DNA of 64,000 nucleotides from Shimia sediminis (GTDB lineage: Bacteria; Pseudomonadota; Alphaproteobacteria; Rhodobacterales; Rhodobacteraceae), in assembly GCF_003990645.1 (NCBI RefSeq), contig NZ_RYZK01000001.1:372001-436000 (forward strand), in the 5' to 3' direction. The position numbers were made by a program, and so were the translations under genes. Shown piece after piece: positions 52,115-61,109 of the stretch. Positions within the stretch are counted from its first letter, which is position 1, and the number at the start of each line of letters is the position of its first letter. The notes beneath the pieces are model-generated. The model was not told the DNA's origin. It did not search any database and worked only from the letters and a program-made list of their open reading frames with translations.

Positions 52115-53206
52115 ATGGCTTATACGATCCAGCAGATTGCCGACGCCATCGCGGCGCGGGCATTTGGAAACACCGCTCTTACAGTTGAACGCGTCACAGA
52201 ACCCGCTGAGGCGAGTGCCGGAGATCTCGCTCTTCTGACGAACCCCAAGTTTGCTGGTGGACTGGCACAGGGCAAGGCTCGGGCCGCGATGGTCTGGCCG
52301 GGTGCTGATTGGCAAGCGTTGGGGCTGGAAGCGGCCATTGAATCTCCGCGGGGACGCTTTGGTATGTCCGGCCTTTCTGCTCTTATGGACCCGGGTCAGC
52401 ATTTTGGCAAAGGCATTCATCCCTCCGCAGTGATTGACCCCAGCGCAGTCATTGGAGCAGGTGTCACGATTGGCGCGCTCAGCGTGGTGGGCCCCCGCGC
52501 CAAAATAGACGACGGTTGCACTATTGGGCCGCATTGCGTGATCGGTGCGGATGTGACGCTGGGCAAGGGGGGGTACTTGCGAGAAATGGTTTCGATCGGC
52601 GCGCGTGCCACCGTTGGTGAACGTGTCTTCATGCAGCCAGGTGTACGTATCGCATCAGACGGGTTCTCATTTGTCACACCTGAAAAATCCGGTGTCGAAG
52701 AAGCACGCGAAAGCCTTGGAGATCAGGGTGACATCAAATCTCAGGCCTGGGCCCGCATCCATTCCTTGGGGTCCGTAACAATAGGGGACGATGTCGAGAT
52801 TGGTGCCAACACCTGCATTGATTGCGGGACCATTCGCGACACGGTGATTGGCAATGGCGTAAAACTCGATAATCTCGTCCACATTGCCCATAATGTGGTG
52901 ATTGGCGACAATACTCTGCTTGCCGGACAATGTGGCATTGCTGGTTCCACGGTGATCGGCAAAAACGTCGTGATGGGTGGTCAATGTGGCGTCACGGACA
53001 ACACCACCGTAGGCGACAACGTGATCGCTGGCGGCGCGACCAAGATGATGTCCAAAGTGCCCGCAGGCCGCGTGATGCTCGGCTCTCCTGCCGTGAAGAT
53101 GGAGACGCATCTGGAGATGTACAAAGGGCTGCGGCGCCTGCCGAGACTGATCAGCGATGTTGCCAAACTGCAAAAAAGCATTTCAAAGCGCGGCTCGAAT
53201 GACTAA
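52115..53206 (+). CDS. lpxD: UDP-3-O-acylglucosamine N-acyltransferase (LpxD)
   Basis: LpxD adds the second 3-hydroxyacyl chain to lipid A precursor. The 363-aa trimeric hexapeptide protein has an N-terminal uridine-binding part ([19 protein letters not shown]), repeated [LIV]GxxxV units from ~110-290, the catalytic His in [11 protein letters not shown], and a C-terminal helix ([19 protein letters not shown]). It lies outside the usual skp-lpxD-fabZ-lpxA cluster, so a second copy may exist elsewhere. Next is a dedicated ACP 33 nt downstream. Confidence 0.93.
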   Translation: MAYTIQQIADAIAARAFGNTALTVERVTEPAEASAGDLALLTNPKFAGGLAQGKARAAMVWPGADWQALGLEAAIESPRGRFGMSGLSALMDPGQHFGKGIHPSAVIDPSAVIGAGVTIGALSVVGPRAKIDDGCTIGPHCVIGADVTLGKGGYLREMVSIGARATVGERVFMQPGVRIASDGFSFVTPEKSGVEEARESLGDQGDIKSQAWARIHSLGSVTIGDDVEIGANTCIDCGTIRDTVIGNGVKLDNLVHIAHNVVIGDNTLLAGQCGIAGSTVIGKNVVMGGQCGVTDNTTVGDNVIAGGATKMMSKVPAGRVMLGSPAVKMETHLEMYKGLRRLPRLISDVAKLQKSISKRGSND

Positions 53207-53239
53207 ATCACTGCCAAGCTGGGCGGAAAGGACTAGGAA

Positions 53240-53497
53240 ATGAGCGTCAAGGACAAGGTCATTGGTATTGTTGCCGAACAGGCCGTTCTCGAACCTTCGG
53301 ACGTAACCATGGAAAGCACGCTTGAGGATTTGGGCATCGATAGCCTTGGTCTGGTGGAAAGCATCTTTGCCATTGAAGAAGCCTTTGACATTTCAGTGCC
53401 GTTCAATGCCAACGACCCCACAGAAAGCGACTTTGATATTTCATCAGTTGCGACCATTGTGGCGGGTATCGAAAAGCTGATCGCAGATCAGTCCTAA
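53240..53497 (+). CDS. Acyl carrier protein
   Basis: The 85-aa acidic protein has the carrier layout: MSVKDKVIGIVAEQAVLE, then EDLGIDSLGLVESIFAIEEAF with the phosphopantetheine Ser in the DSLG motif, and a C-terminal helix. It is not the fatty-acid AcpP (usual DSLDTVE). The lpxD and ketosynthase neighbours suggest a dedicated carrier for an unusual or very long acyl chain; that is inference. Confidence 0.92.
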   Translation: MSVKDKVIGIVAEQAVLEPSDVTMESTLEDLGIDSLGLVESIFAIEEAFDISVPFNANDPTESDFDISSVATIVAGIEKLIADQS

Positions 53498-53519
53498 GAT
53501 CAATCGGAACCAAAGCCTC

Positions 53520-54728
53520 ATGAAACGAGTCGTCATCACCGGAGCAGGGACCATCAATGCCCTTGGCCAGACCGTGGCCGAGACCTTTGAGGCAATGAAG
53601 GAAGGCCGCTGCGGCATTGGTCCGCTCGAGATGAAAGACGTGGATCGGCTGGCAATCAAGATCGGCGGCCAGGTCAAAGGGTTTGAGGCGGAAGGGCGCT
53701 TCAATCGCCAACAAATGGCGCTCTATGATCGATTTACACAATTTGCCCTGGTGGCTGCCCGCGAAGCGATTGCACAGTCGGGCCTGGAGTTTTCAGGTGA
53801 GATGGCCGCCAAATCCGGTGTTGTGCTGGGCACGTCGGGTGGCGGCATGCAGACCTTGGACGAAAACTATCGTTCCGTTTACGAAGACGGCAAGAACCGG
53901 GTGCACCCCTTTGTTGTTCCAAAGCTCATGAACAATGCGGCCGCCAGCCACGTCAGTATGGAATTCAATCTCAAAGGGCCGAGTTTCACTGTGGCTACGG
54001 CATGTGCGTCGTCCAACCACGCGATGAGCCAGGCCTTTCAGTTGGTTCGCAGCGGTGTGGCCCCTGTCATGATCTCCGGAGGTTCGGAGTCGATGCTGTG
54101 TTTCGGCGGCATCAAGGCCTGGGAAGGGCTGCGTGTCATGTCGAAAGACGCCTGCCGCCCGTTCAGCGCCAATCGCAATGGGATGGTGCAGGGCGAAGGG
54201 GCCGGCGTGTTTGTTTTCGAAGAGTATGAACATGCACGCGCACGCGGGGCGGATATCCTTGCTGAAGTGATTGGATTTGCAATGTCTTCAGATGCTGCAG
54301 ATATCGTCATGCCCTCGAAACAAGGGGCAGCAAGGGCCATTTCCGGGGCCCTTTCCGACGCCAGGATAAATGCCGAAGATGTCGGCTACATCAATGCACA
54401 CGGCACTGGCACCGCTGCAAATGACAAAACCGAATGTGCGGCCGTCGCCGACGTCTTTGGACCACATGCGGATAGCTTGATGATTTCCTCAACCAAATCC
54501 ATGCACGGGCATTTGATTGGTGGAACCGGTGCAGTTGAACTCCTGGCCTGCATAATGGCACTGCGCGAGGGCATAGTTGCCCCGACCATTGGCTATGAAG
54601 AACCAGATCCTGAGTGTGCCTTGGACGTGGTGCCAAACACTGCCCGAGAGGCGAAAGTCGACGTGGCCCTGTCAAACGCCTTTGCATTCGGCGGACTGAA
54701 CGCTGTGCTGGCCCTTCGCAAGGTTTGA
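53520..54728 (+). CDS. Beta-ketoacyl-ACP synthase (FabF-like)
   Basis: The 402-aa protein is a KAS II-type enzyme. Catalytic residues are Cys in VATACASSNHAMSQA, His in INAHGTGTAANDKTE, and His in TKSMHGHLIGGTGAVELL, where FabF usually reads GHLLGAAG. Start MKRVVITGAGTINALGQTV is canonical. It elongates acyl chains, here probably on the adjacent ACP. A terminator follows directly. Confidence 0.93.
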   Translation: MKRVVITGAGTINALGQTVAETFEAMKEGRCGIGPLEMKDVDRLAIKIGGQVKGFEAEGRFNRQQMALYDRFTQFALVAAREAIAQSGLEFSGEMAAKSGVVLGTSGGGMQTLDENYRSVYEDGKNRVHPFVVPKLMNNAAASHVSMEFNLKGPSFTVATACASSNHAMSQAFQLVRSGVAPVMISGGSESMLCFGGIKAWEGLRVMSKDACRPFSANRNGMVQGEGAGVFVFEEYEHARARGADILAEVIGFAMSSDAADIVMPSKQGAARAISGALSDARINAEDVGYINAHGTGTAANDKTECAAVADVFGPHADSLMISSTKSMHGHLIGGTGAVELLACIMALREGIVAPTIGYEEPDPECALDVVPNTAREAKVDVALSNAFAFGGLNAVLALRKV

Positions 54729-54743
54729 TCCTAGGCATTCAAC

Positions 54744-54776
54744 AAAAAAGCCGCCTGATCCGGCGGCTCTTTCTTC
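54744..54776. terminator. Terminator after ketosynthase
   Basis: GCCGCC (54750-54755) pairs with GGCGGC (54762-54767) over a TGATCC loop, preceded by AAAAAA and followed by TCTTTCTT. It serves both the ketosynthase (plus) and the IalB gene (minus). Confidence 0.85.
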
Positions 54777-54795
54777 GTTAGCAGGTGCAAGAAGC

Positions 54796-55377
54796 TTAGT
54801 TGGCGACAACTGTTGCCTTGTCATAGGCTTCTTTGAAGCCCTTCAATGACATGTTCACGCTCACAACCTGATCCGGAGCTATGGCTGGCACCAGAGAGAC
54901 GGTCACGTTTTGACCGTTCTTGTAAGCTTCGGCTTCAATCGCTGAAATACCCATACGGGCAAGACAACCAATCTGGGTGCAATAGGTATAGGGGATGCGG
55001 TTGGCCAAAACCCCATCCAGGGCCAGCGTCAACTGTTGTGGGAGCAGCGTCTGCAGCGGCACGATAAATGTTGCACCTGCGGCAGCTGGTGCCCCTTCAG
55101 GCAGGCGATACATTGTGACTTCGGCTACGGCACTGCCTTGTGCATCCTTCAAAACCTGATGCATGCGGCAGGGGCGTGGCTCAGGTCCGGTCGTCGCACA
55201 TTCCAATGCCCAATCCCCAATGACCTCGCGGGTAAACTCTTCTCCATCAGATTGTACGGGCGCAGTTGTCGACCCGTCCATCAGGGAACCATCTGACAAT
55301 GAGCCGACTTGGGCTGCCAGCGGCGTGCTCAGTATCGCTGCCATAGCAACGGTCATGACAAAGCGTAACTTGGACAT
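54796..55377 (-). CDS. Invasion-associated locus B (IalB) family protein
   Basis: The 193-aa product has a signal peptide (MSKLRFVMTVAMAAILSTPLAA, 1-22), a Ser/Asp-rich linker, then the IalB domain: GDWALECATTGPEPRPCRMHQVL, FIVPLQTLLPQQLTLALDG, RIPYTYCTQIGCLARMGI with four Cys in two likely disulfides. IalB proteins are secreted or periplasmic; the name comes from Bartonella, and in a marine bacterium it does not imply invasion. Convergent with the ketosynthase gene. Confidence 0.9.
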   Translation of the reverse strand: MSKLRFVMTVAMAAILSTPLAAQVGSLSDGSLMDGSTTAPVQSDGEEFTREVIGDWALECATTGPEPRPCRMHQVLKDAQGSAVAEVTMYRLPEGAPAAAGATFIVPLQTLLPQQLTLALDGVLANRIPYTYCTQIGCLARMGISAIEAEAYKNGQNVTVSLVPAIAPDQVVSVNMSLKGFKEAYDKATVVAN

Positions 55378-55504
55378 TTTCTATAGTTCCATTTTTTGGC
55401 GTTTTACATTTGCGCCTCGGCTTAACATGGCTATCTGACAATGTCATCGCGATGCGAGCAACATATTCAGACAAAGCGGAAAATCGCTCTTTGGGGCCTA
55501 AAAA

Positions 55505-55530
55505 GAAAAAGAGGCCCGAAGGCCTCTTTT
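55505..55530. terminator. Strong bidirectional terminator hairpin
   Basis: GAGGCC (55511-55516), loop CGAA, GGCCTC (55521-55526), with A-run left and T-run right. No protein gene ends here on either strand: the plus strand is empty upstream, and the next minus transcript is a possible sRNA. It may end a small transcript. Confidence 0.75.
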
Positions 55531-55639
55531 CCATTTTCACTCCCCGTCGGACTGGCCGACTTATTCATTGCCGAAACGCTACGAAGAAAAAGCGGACCCG
55601 TCAACAGTAAAAAAACCGGTTTGAGGACTGATTTTTCAC

Positions 55640-55721
55640 AAAAAAAGGGCCGCACAAGTCGAGGCGGCCCAGTCTGACAGGGAGGAAGTCCGTCGGCGCG
55701 TGTCACCAGAACGCGCCGGAC
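55640..55721 (-). ncRNA. Candidate small RNA with terminator (minus strand)
   Basis: On the minus strand a hairpin (GTCC+GGCGCGT pairing with ACGCGCC+GGAC, 55688-55721, with a 3-nt bulge) is followed after 17 nt by GGGCCGC/GCGGCCC (55647-55670) and a seven-nucleotide T-run. That is the layout of a short RNA ended by an intrinsic terminator. No protein gene on the minus strand ends here, because the only gene to the right is on the plus strand. Its 5' end would lie within 55722-55790. No known RNA family is recognised. Confidence 0.4.
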
Positions 55722-55798
55722 AAAATCAACAGTGGCAGAGATAAGTTAACGATGTATTTTGGTCGCGGTCGCACACGAGTGTAAGAGGGAACAAGTCT

Positions 55799-57340
55799 TT
55801 GGATAAAACGGTTTTTCTAGGAGGAGGTGGCGAAGACTATGCCACCCAACAGGGTTTGACTCTAAAGTACGCCAATCGGCACGGATTGATTGCGGGTGCG
55901 ACAGGGACCGGAAAAACCGTGACACTACAAATCCTCGCTGAGGGATTCTCGAATGCCGGTGTCCCGGTTTTTCTCTCAGACGTAAAGGGGGACCTTTCCG
56001 GCCTGGCAGATTCCGGCAGCGAGAGTTTCAAGCTTCATCAAGCCTTTACGGATCGTGCGGCCAAGATCGGCTTTGACGATTACGCCTACAGCCGTTTCCC
56101 AGTCACGTTTTGGGACCTCTTTGGCGAGCAGGGCCACCCTGTTCGCACCACGGTCGCCGAGATGGGGCCGTTGTTGCTCTCACGTCTGATGGAGTTGACC
56201 GAAGCACAAGAGGGTATCCTGAATATTGCCTTCCGGTTGGCCGATGAACAGGGCTTGCCACTGTTGGATCTGAAAGACCTTCAATCCCTGCTGGTCTGGG
56301 TTGGAGAAAACCGTCAGGAACTGGCCCTGCGCTATGGCACAGTTTCTGTCGCCTCGATCGGCGCCATTCAACGTCGTCTGTTGATTTTGGAAAACCAGGG
56401 CGGTGCCAAGCTTTTTGGAGAACCTGCCCTGGCGCTATCTGACATCATGCAGACGGATTCCGATGGCCGTGGCCGTATCAACATTCTAGCCTCTGACAAG
56501 CTGATGGGCTCACCCAGGTTGTATGCAACGTTTCTGCTGTGGCTCTTGTCTGAATTGTTCGAAGAGCTGCCCGAAGTGGGGGACCCGGACAAACCCAAGC
56601 TTGTGTTTTTCTTTGACGAGGCCCACTTGCTGTTTGATGGCGCGCCCAAGGCGTTGATCGACAAGGTTGAACAGGTCGCCCGCCTTATCCGGTCAAAGGG
56701 GGTGGGGATCTACTTCATCACACAAAACCCCAGCGATGTGCCCGAAGATATCCTCGGCCAGCTTGGGAACCGTATCCAGCATGCCTTGCGCGCCTTTACG
56801 GCGCGGGACCGGAAACAGCTGAAACTGGCCGCCGAAACCTACCGCGACAACCCTCGGTTTTCTACCGAAGAAGCAATCCAACAGGTTGGCGTGGGCGAAG
56901 CGGTCACGTCGATGTTGATGAAAAAGGGTGTGCCGGGTGTTGTAGAGCGGACGCTGATCCGTCCACCATCTTCCAAGCTTGGGCCCATCGATGCGGTTTT
57001 TCGCAAGCAGGTCATCGCAGCCTCTCCTGTTGCCGGAAAGTATGAACAGCTTCAGGATCGACGGTCTGCTTATGAAATTCTGAAACAGCGCGCCGATCAG
57101 GCTGCAACCGATGCCGCCGTGATGGAAGAACGCGATGAGGACCTCTCGACTGCTGAGCGCGAGTACAATGCCGGACGCCGCTATTCCGGAACCCGGGTGA
57201 CGCGTTCAACGTCCCGTCGCAACCGGAATACCGATAGTTTTGGCGAAGCCATGGGCAAGATGGTGATGAAAGAACTGACAGGCACAACAGGCCGCAAGTT
57301 GGTGCGTGGTATTTTAGGTGGTTTGTTCAAAGGACGCTGA
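55799..57340 (+). CDS. HerA-like ATPase (DUF853 type)
   Basis: The 513-aa product has Walker A in AGATGTGKTVTLQIL (about residues 33-47), DVKGDLSGLA, a Walker B LVFFFDEAHLLFDG, the Arg motif region GIYFITQNPSDVPEDILGQLGNRIQHALRAFT, and a charged C-terminal linker before MGKMVMKELTGTTGRKLVRG. These belong to the DUF853/YjgR class of FtsK-HerA ATPases whose substrate is unknown. TTG 55799 has GAGGGA upstream. Convergent with the deiminase gene. Confidence 0.9.
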   Translation: MDKTVFLGGGGEDYATQQGLTLKYANRHGLIAGATGTGKTVTLQILAEGFSNAGVPVFLSDVKGDLSGLADSGSESFKLHQAFTDRAAKIGFDDYAYSRFPVTFWDLFGEQGHPVRTTVAEMGPLLLSRLMELTEAQEGILNIAFRLADEQGLPLLDLKDLQSLLVWVGENRQELALRYGTVSVASIGAIQRRLLILENQGGAKLFGEPALALSDIMQTDSDGRGRINILASDKLMGSPRLYATFLLWLLSELFEELPEVGDPDKPKLVFFFDEAHLLFDGAPKALIDKVEQVARLIRSKGVGIYFITQNPSDVPEDILGQLGNRIQHALRAFTARDRKQLKLAAETYRDNPRFSTEEAIQQVGVGEAVTSMLMKKGVPGVVERTLIRPPSSKLGPIDAVFRKQVIAASPVAGKYEQLQDRRSAYEILKQRADQAATDAAVMEERDEDLSTAEREYNAGRRYSGTRVTRSTSRRNRNTDSFGEAMGKMVMKELTGTTGRKLVRGILGGLFKGR

Positions 57341-57352
57341 GCAGCTCTTGCT

Positions 57353-58429
57353 CTAGGCTGGTATTTGCTGAGTGGCACAGTGAATACCGCCACCAATCCA
57401 ACCCAGGTTGTCCGAATTGAGTTGGACGATGTCCCGATCAGGATAGTGCCTCGCCAAAACCTTTTGGGCAATGGCATCCGTTTCTTGATCCCCGAACTGA
57501 GGGCAAATCACAGCGCCATTACAAACATAATAGTTCACGTATGAGGCGACAAAATCCCGGCCCTTTGCCCGAGGCCGGTCTGGTTCGGGAATAACCTCGA
57601 CCTCCAAGCCGCGCGTGACCAATGTCTGATGTGTATTAACCGCAGCCTGGTGAAAGGGATCACGCCCCGCCACGTTGCGTGGCAGATTGACCAGAACCCG
57701 CGAAGCACCGGTGAACCGTGCAAGGCTGTCGATATGATAATCGGTGATGTCTCTTCCCTTGAGACCCTTGCTCCAGATTATCTCTTCCGCGCCATAAGCA
57801 TTGCACAGCCTCTCGCCGATCTCCTCGCGGCTTAGTCCCGGATTGCGATTTCGGTTCACCCAGCTGCTTTCGTGAGCGATCAGACGGCCGTGTCCATCGT
57901 GCTCAACGCCACCAGCTTCACCGCGCAATCCAGAATCAATGATGTCTACCCCCAAGAGCTCGCTGACTCGCCGCGCAACGGCACCATCGTTTTGATGCAC
58001 CTGTTTGCCACCCCATCCATTGAAACGGATGTGACTAATGACATTCCGATTGTTGCTGTCCTTGGCAAAAAGAGGCCCGCTGTCGCGGCACCAGAGATCG
58101 TCTGTCGGGACGGGCCAAAGCGAAACATTGGATGAAAGGCGCGGTTGCAACTTGGCGTGCAGTTCTGCCTCGGCCAACAGCTTGACCGGCTCAAACTGAC
58201 TGATGGTGTTGGCAATGTTTAGGATGGTGTTTTGTACGTCACGCAGGAAAGATGCGTCGCGATAGACACGTCGGCTGGTTGGCCACTGCATCAGTGTGGC
58301 CTGATGCGGGGCCTCTTCAGGTGGAACCCAAAGCTCCGACGACGAGCGGGCGGCGAGGCGGGCAGGGGACATTACAGCGCCCCCTGTGGCCAAAGTAAGG
58401 CCAACGAACTTACGCCGCCCGAACCTCAT
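57353..58429 (-). CDS. Tat-exported agmatine deiminase family protein
   Basis: The 358-aa product begins with a twin-Arg signal (GRRKFVGLTLATGGAVM, residues 4-20), unlike cytoplasmic AguA. The catalytic domain has WVPPEEAPHQATLMQWP, the DD pair in PTDDLWCRDSGPLF, HIRFNGWGGK, GGVEHDGHGRLIAHESS, DYHIDSLARF with the catalytic His, and the Cys nucleophile in GGGIHCATQQIP. It would convert agmatine to N-carbamoylputrescine and ammonia in the periplasm. Overlaps the livM stop by 4 nt, so it is cotranscribed with the transporter. Confidence 0.92.
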   Translation of the reverse strand: MRFGRRKFVGLTLATGGAVMSPARLAARSSSELWVPPEEAPHQATLMQWPTSRRVYRDASFLRDVQNTILNIANTISQFEPVKLLAEAELHAKLQPRLSSNVSLWPVPTDDLWCRDSGPLFAKDSNNRNVISHIRFNGWGGKQVHQNDGAVARRVSELLGVDIIDSGLRGEAGGVEHDGHGRLIAHESSWVNRNRNPGLSREEIGERLCNAYGAEEIIWSKGLKGRDITDYHIDSLARFTGASRVLVNLPRNVAGRDPFHQAAVNTHQTLVTRGLEVEVIPEPDRPRAKGRDFVASYVNYYVCNGAVICPQFGDQETDAIAQKVLARHYPDRDIVQLNSDNLGWIGGGIHCATQQIPA

Positions 58430-59727
58430 TTCTCGGGTATCAATCCCCTTGGCGAGAATCTGAGCACCAACAGCAGGATAACCCCCATAGAAAGCAGCTT
58501 CATATGTGCCGCGCTGTCAATGAGGTGTATTTTTAGCGCGTTGTCGTCCGCCATTCCAGCTGTGACAAAGGCCATGATGTCCGGCCCCCAAACCTCTACC
58601 TTTGTGTAGAGGTAAAAGATCAGGAAGCCGCCCAAAACCGCACCCAGGTTATTGCCGGACCCTCCAACAATCACCATCACCCAGATCAGGAAGGTATAGC
58701 GCAGAGGTTGATAGGAGCCCGGTGTCAACTGACCATCCAAAGTGGTCATCATTGCGCCCGCGATACCGCATACGGCAGAGCCGAGAACAAAGATCTGCAG
58801 GTGTCGGCGGGTGACGTCCTTACCCATGGCCTCAGCCGCAACTTCATTGTCACGAATGGCGCGCATCATACGGCCCCACGGGCTGTGCAAGGCCAATTGA
58901 GCGGCCGCAAAGATCAGAACCAGAACGGCCGTAAACAACACCGAATAACCAAGCTTCACATAGAGGGTAGAGGCCGTCACCGGATCAATGCCCAGCGACT
59001 GCGCCACACCCGCAAACCGTTCACTTTGTTGCAGGTCAATCTCGTAAGGCATGGGCCGGGGCAGACCAACCACGTTCTTCACGCCGCGCGCCAGCCAGTC
59101 CTCGTTTTTCATCACGGCAATGATGATCTCGGCAATACCCAGAGTCGCAATAGCAAGATAGTCGGACCGCAAGCCAAGCGCGGTCTTGCCAACAAGCCAT
59201 GCAGCACCGGCGGCGAGAACACCCCCGATGGGCCAGGCGAGCAAAACAGGCAGACCCAGTCCACCCAGATAACCGGTGCCCGCCGGGTTGACCGCTTCAA
59301 TCGCCTGAACCGCGGGATCGAACACACCGCGATAAACAAAGAAGCCTACCAGCAATACGCCGATGGTCCCCAGAATACGCGCACGTCCGGCCAATCGCTT
59401 GTAAGTAAAGACTGCCGCGACAACACTGGCAGCACCGACCAGCAGGCCTGCAATGACCCTCGCGCCACCGGCGCTCCAGGCTTCGCCCACAGGCGGCATC
59501 GAGGCCAGAACCACGCCAAGACCGCCAAGAGCCACAAAGCCCATGATACCCACGTTGAACAAGCCCGCGAAGCCCCATTGCAGGTTCACACCCAACGCGA
59601 GAATGGCCGAAATCAGTCCAAAGTTCAGAATGAACAGCGCCGAGTTCCACGACACGAACACACCTTCGCCGATGATCAACAATGCCATCGCCCCGAAAAG
59701 CAGGGACTTTCTCATCATGTCGCTCAT
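58426..59727 (-). CDS. livM: Branched-chain amino-acid type ABC permease LivM
   Basis: The 433-aa permease has about ten helices. The conserved cytoplasmic coupling loop is PWGRMMRAIRDNEVAAEAMGKDVTRRHLQIFVLGS and MVIVGGSGNNLGAVLGGFLI follows. It is somewhat longer than the usual LivM, with an N-terminal extension carrying two more helices. The start overlaps the livH stop (ATGA). Transports amino acids or related compounds; which substrate cannot be read. Confidence 0.92.
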   Translation of the reverse strand: MSDMMRKSLLFGAMALLIIGEGVFVSWNSALFILNFGLISAILALGVNLQWGFAGLFNVGIMGFVALGGLGVVLASMPPVGEAWSAGGARVIAGLLVGAASVVAAVFTYKRLAGRARILGTIGVLLVGFFVYRGVFDPAVQAIEAVNPAGTGYLGGLGLPVLLAWPIGGVLAAGAAWLVGKTALGLRSDYLAIATLGIAEIIIAVMKNEDWLARGVKNVVGLPRPMPYEIDLQQSERFAGVAQSLGIDPVTASTLYVKLGYSVLFTAVLVLIFAAAQLALHSPWGRMMRAIRDNEVAAEAMGKDVTRRHLQIFVLGSAVCGIAGAMMTTLDGQLTPGSYQPLRYTFLIWVMVIVGGSGNNLGAVLGGFLIFYLYTKVEVWGPDIMAFVTAGMADDNALKIHLIDSAAHMKLLSMGVILLLVLRFSPRGLIPEK

Positions 59728-60734
59728 ACTGATTTCCCCTTGAAAATGCCTGTGGGCTTGAACAGAAGCACAGCGATCAGGATCACGAAGCTGACCGCAA
59801 ATTTGTAATCGGTGCTGAGGAGCTGAACGAGCCCATCTGGCGCAAGCGATTCAGGAAGCCAGTAGCCCAACACCTTTTTCCAGGCATAGGTGATCGTCAC
59901 CTCGGAAAAGGCAATAATGAACCCGCCTGCGATGGCCCCCAGAGGGTTCCCCAACCCCCCCAGAATAGCTGAAGCAAAGATCGGCAACAGCAGCATAAAA
60001 TAGACAAACGGCTTAAACGATTTGTCGAGACCATAAAGCGTGCCCGCAATCGTGGCGAGCGCCGCAACGATCAGCCATGTGTACATCACAACACGTTCCG
60101 GATTGATGCCCGACAACAAGGCCAGATCTTCGTTGTCCGAATAGGCGCGCATGGATTTCCCGGTGCGGGTGCGGTTCAGGAACCAGAACAAAGCGATCAC
60201 ACAGAGCACAGCGACAACCACCGTGATGCCTTGTGAGGTCTTGATTGCCAGCCCCTCACGCAGACCTGTCATCTGCTTGAACTCACGTACCGAAATGATA
60301 AAGCGCTCGCCGTCTGCAAACTTCTGGTCATTCGGCCCGATGATAAAGCGTACTAGACCGTTGAGTATGAACATCACGCCCATCGAGACGATCACCAGGA
60401 TCACTGGCTTGGCCTTTTGCTCTCGGTAGAAACGGTAGACCATCCTGTCAGTGATCAACACCAGAACCATCGTCCCGAATACCGCCAGTGGAAGCGCCAA
60501 GAGCGCCGTGGGCAGGGGACCCAGGTTCACACCCATGCCCTGCAACCACCAAGTTACCAGCACCGAGAGCATGGCGCCAAAGGCCATGGTATCTCCGTGG
60601 GCGAAGTTCGAGAACCGAAGGATCCCGTAGATCAGCGTCACCCCAAGCGCGCCCAAAGCCAATTGGCTTCCATAGGCGATCGCGGGGATCAGCACAAAAT
60701 TGGAGAGGGCCACAAGCCCGTTCAGAAAATCCAT
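59724..60734 (-). CDS. livH: Branched-chain amino-acid type ABC permease LivH
   Basis: The 336-aa permease has eight to nine helices, with LGVTLIYGILRFSNFAHGDTMAFGAM near the start, the coupling loop GKSMRAYSDNEDLALLSGINPERVV, and ILGGLGNPLGAIAGGFIIAFSE. Together with LivM it forms the transporter core. Transcribed with livM (4-nt overlap). It starts 42 nt after the small unknown gene at 60777-61109. Confidence 0.93.
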   Translation of the reverse strand: MDFLNGLVALSNFVLIPAIAYGSQLALGALGVTLIYGILRFSNFAHGDTMAFGAMLSVLVTWWLQGMGVNLGPLPTALLALPLAVFGTMVLVLITDRMVYRFYREQKAKPVILVIVSMGVMFILNGLVRFIIGPNDQKFADGERFIISVREFKQMTGLREGLAIKTSQGITVVVAVLCVIALFWFLNRTRTGKSMRAYSDNEDLALLSGINPERVVMYTWLIVAALATIAGTLYGLDKSFKPFVYFMLLLPIFASAILGGLGNPLGAIAGGFIIAFSEVTITYAWKKVLGYWLPESLAPDGLVQLLSTDYKFAVSFVILIAVLLFKPTGIFKGKSV

Positions 60735-60776
60735 CAGGACATCTCTCCCTGTTCGCTATTATTGTTATACATGTGA

Positions 60777-61109
60777 TTAACCTTCATGGCACTGGCCACG
60801 ATACCGAACCTGATCCTTGCCAATGTGGGCGTCCCGGTTCGGGGTGTAGATAAGATCGTCGAATTGACCATCCGGTGAGATGCGCAACTGGCGTTGCAAT
60901 GCCTGCGCTCGGGGAAGCCCCCGCTGAGCCATTTCACCTATCATCACCGGCGCGGTTTCCCGCGGAACGGCATCGGCCAGATGCCTCACCGCTCTTTCGG
61001 CTCCCCGCATCTTCATCTCAAGCTGTCTTCGGCAGGCTGACAGAAGTTCGACAGTCTGGTTCATATCTCCAGAACAGGACATGGCCGGCGTTTTCACCCA
61101 GAACCACAT
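60777..61109 (-). CDS. Unknown protein in the Liv operon, 110 aa
   Basis: From the ATG overlapping the previous stop (TGATG at 61109) the 110-aa product begins MWFWVKTPAMSCSGDMNQTV and continues helical and basic (ACRRQLEMKMRGAERAVRHL). I recognise no family. An in-frame ATG six codons earlier is possible. No clear signal peptide, though the first residues are hydrophobic. It lies between a secreted protein gene and livH. Confidence 0.55.
   Translation of the reverse strand: MWFWVKTPAMSCSGDMNQTVELLSACRRQLEMKMRGAERAVRHLADAVPRETAPVMIGEMAQRGLPRAQALQRQLRISPDGQFDDLIYTPNRDAHIGKDQVRYRGQCHEG

Larger units (their letters stand above)
55378..55798. other. 421-nt intergenic region with three hairpins
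   Basis: No protein gene is evident. It holds a strong bidirectional terminator (55505-55530) and the candidate small RNA at 55640-55721, plus the promoters of the IalB gene (minus) and of the HerA-like ATPase (plus). Confidence 0.6.

Noticed and set aside
55467-55706. 79-codon minus-strand frame in the hairpin-rich gap
   Set aside because: It runs through two terminators, so it is unlikely to be a gene; the structure is better explained by RNA hairpins.
58708-59808. Plus-strand 366-codon frame antisense to livM
   Set aside because: It is the mirror of a clear permease gene, rich in His/Gln/Arg as antisense of GC-rich membrane genes usually is; no ribosome site or domain.
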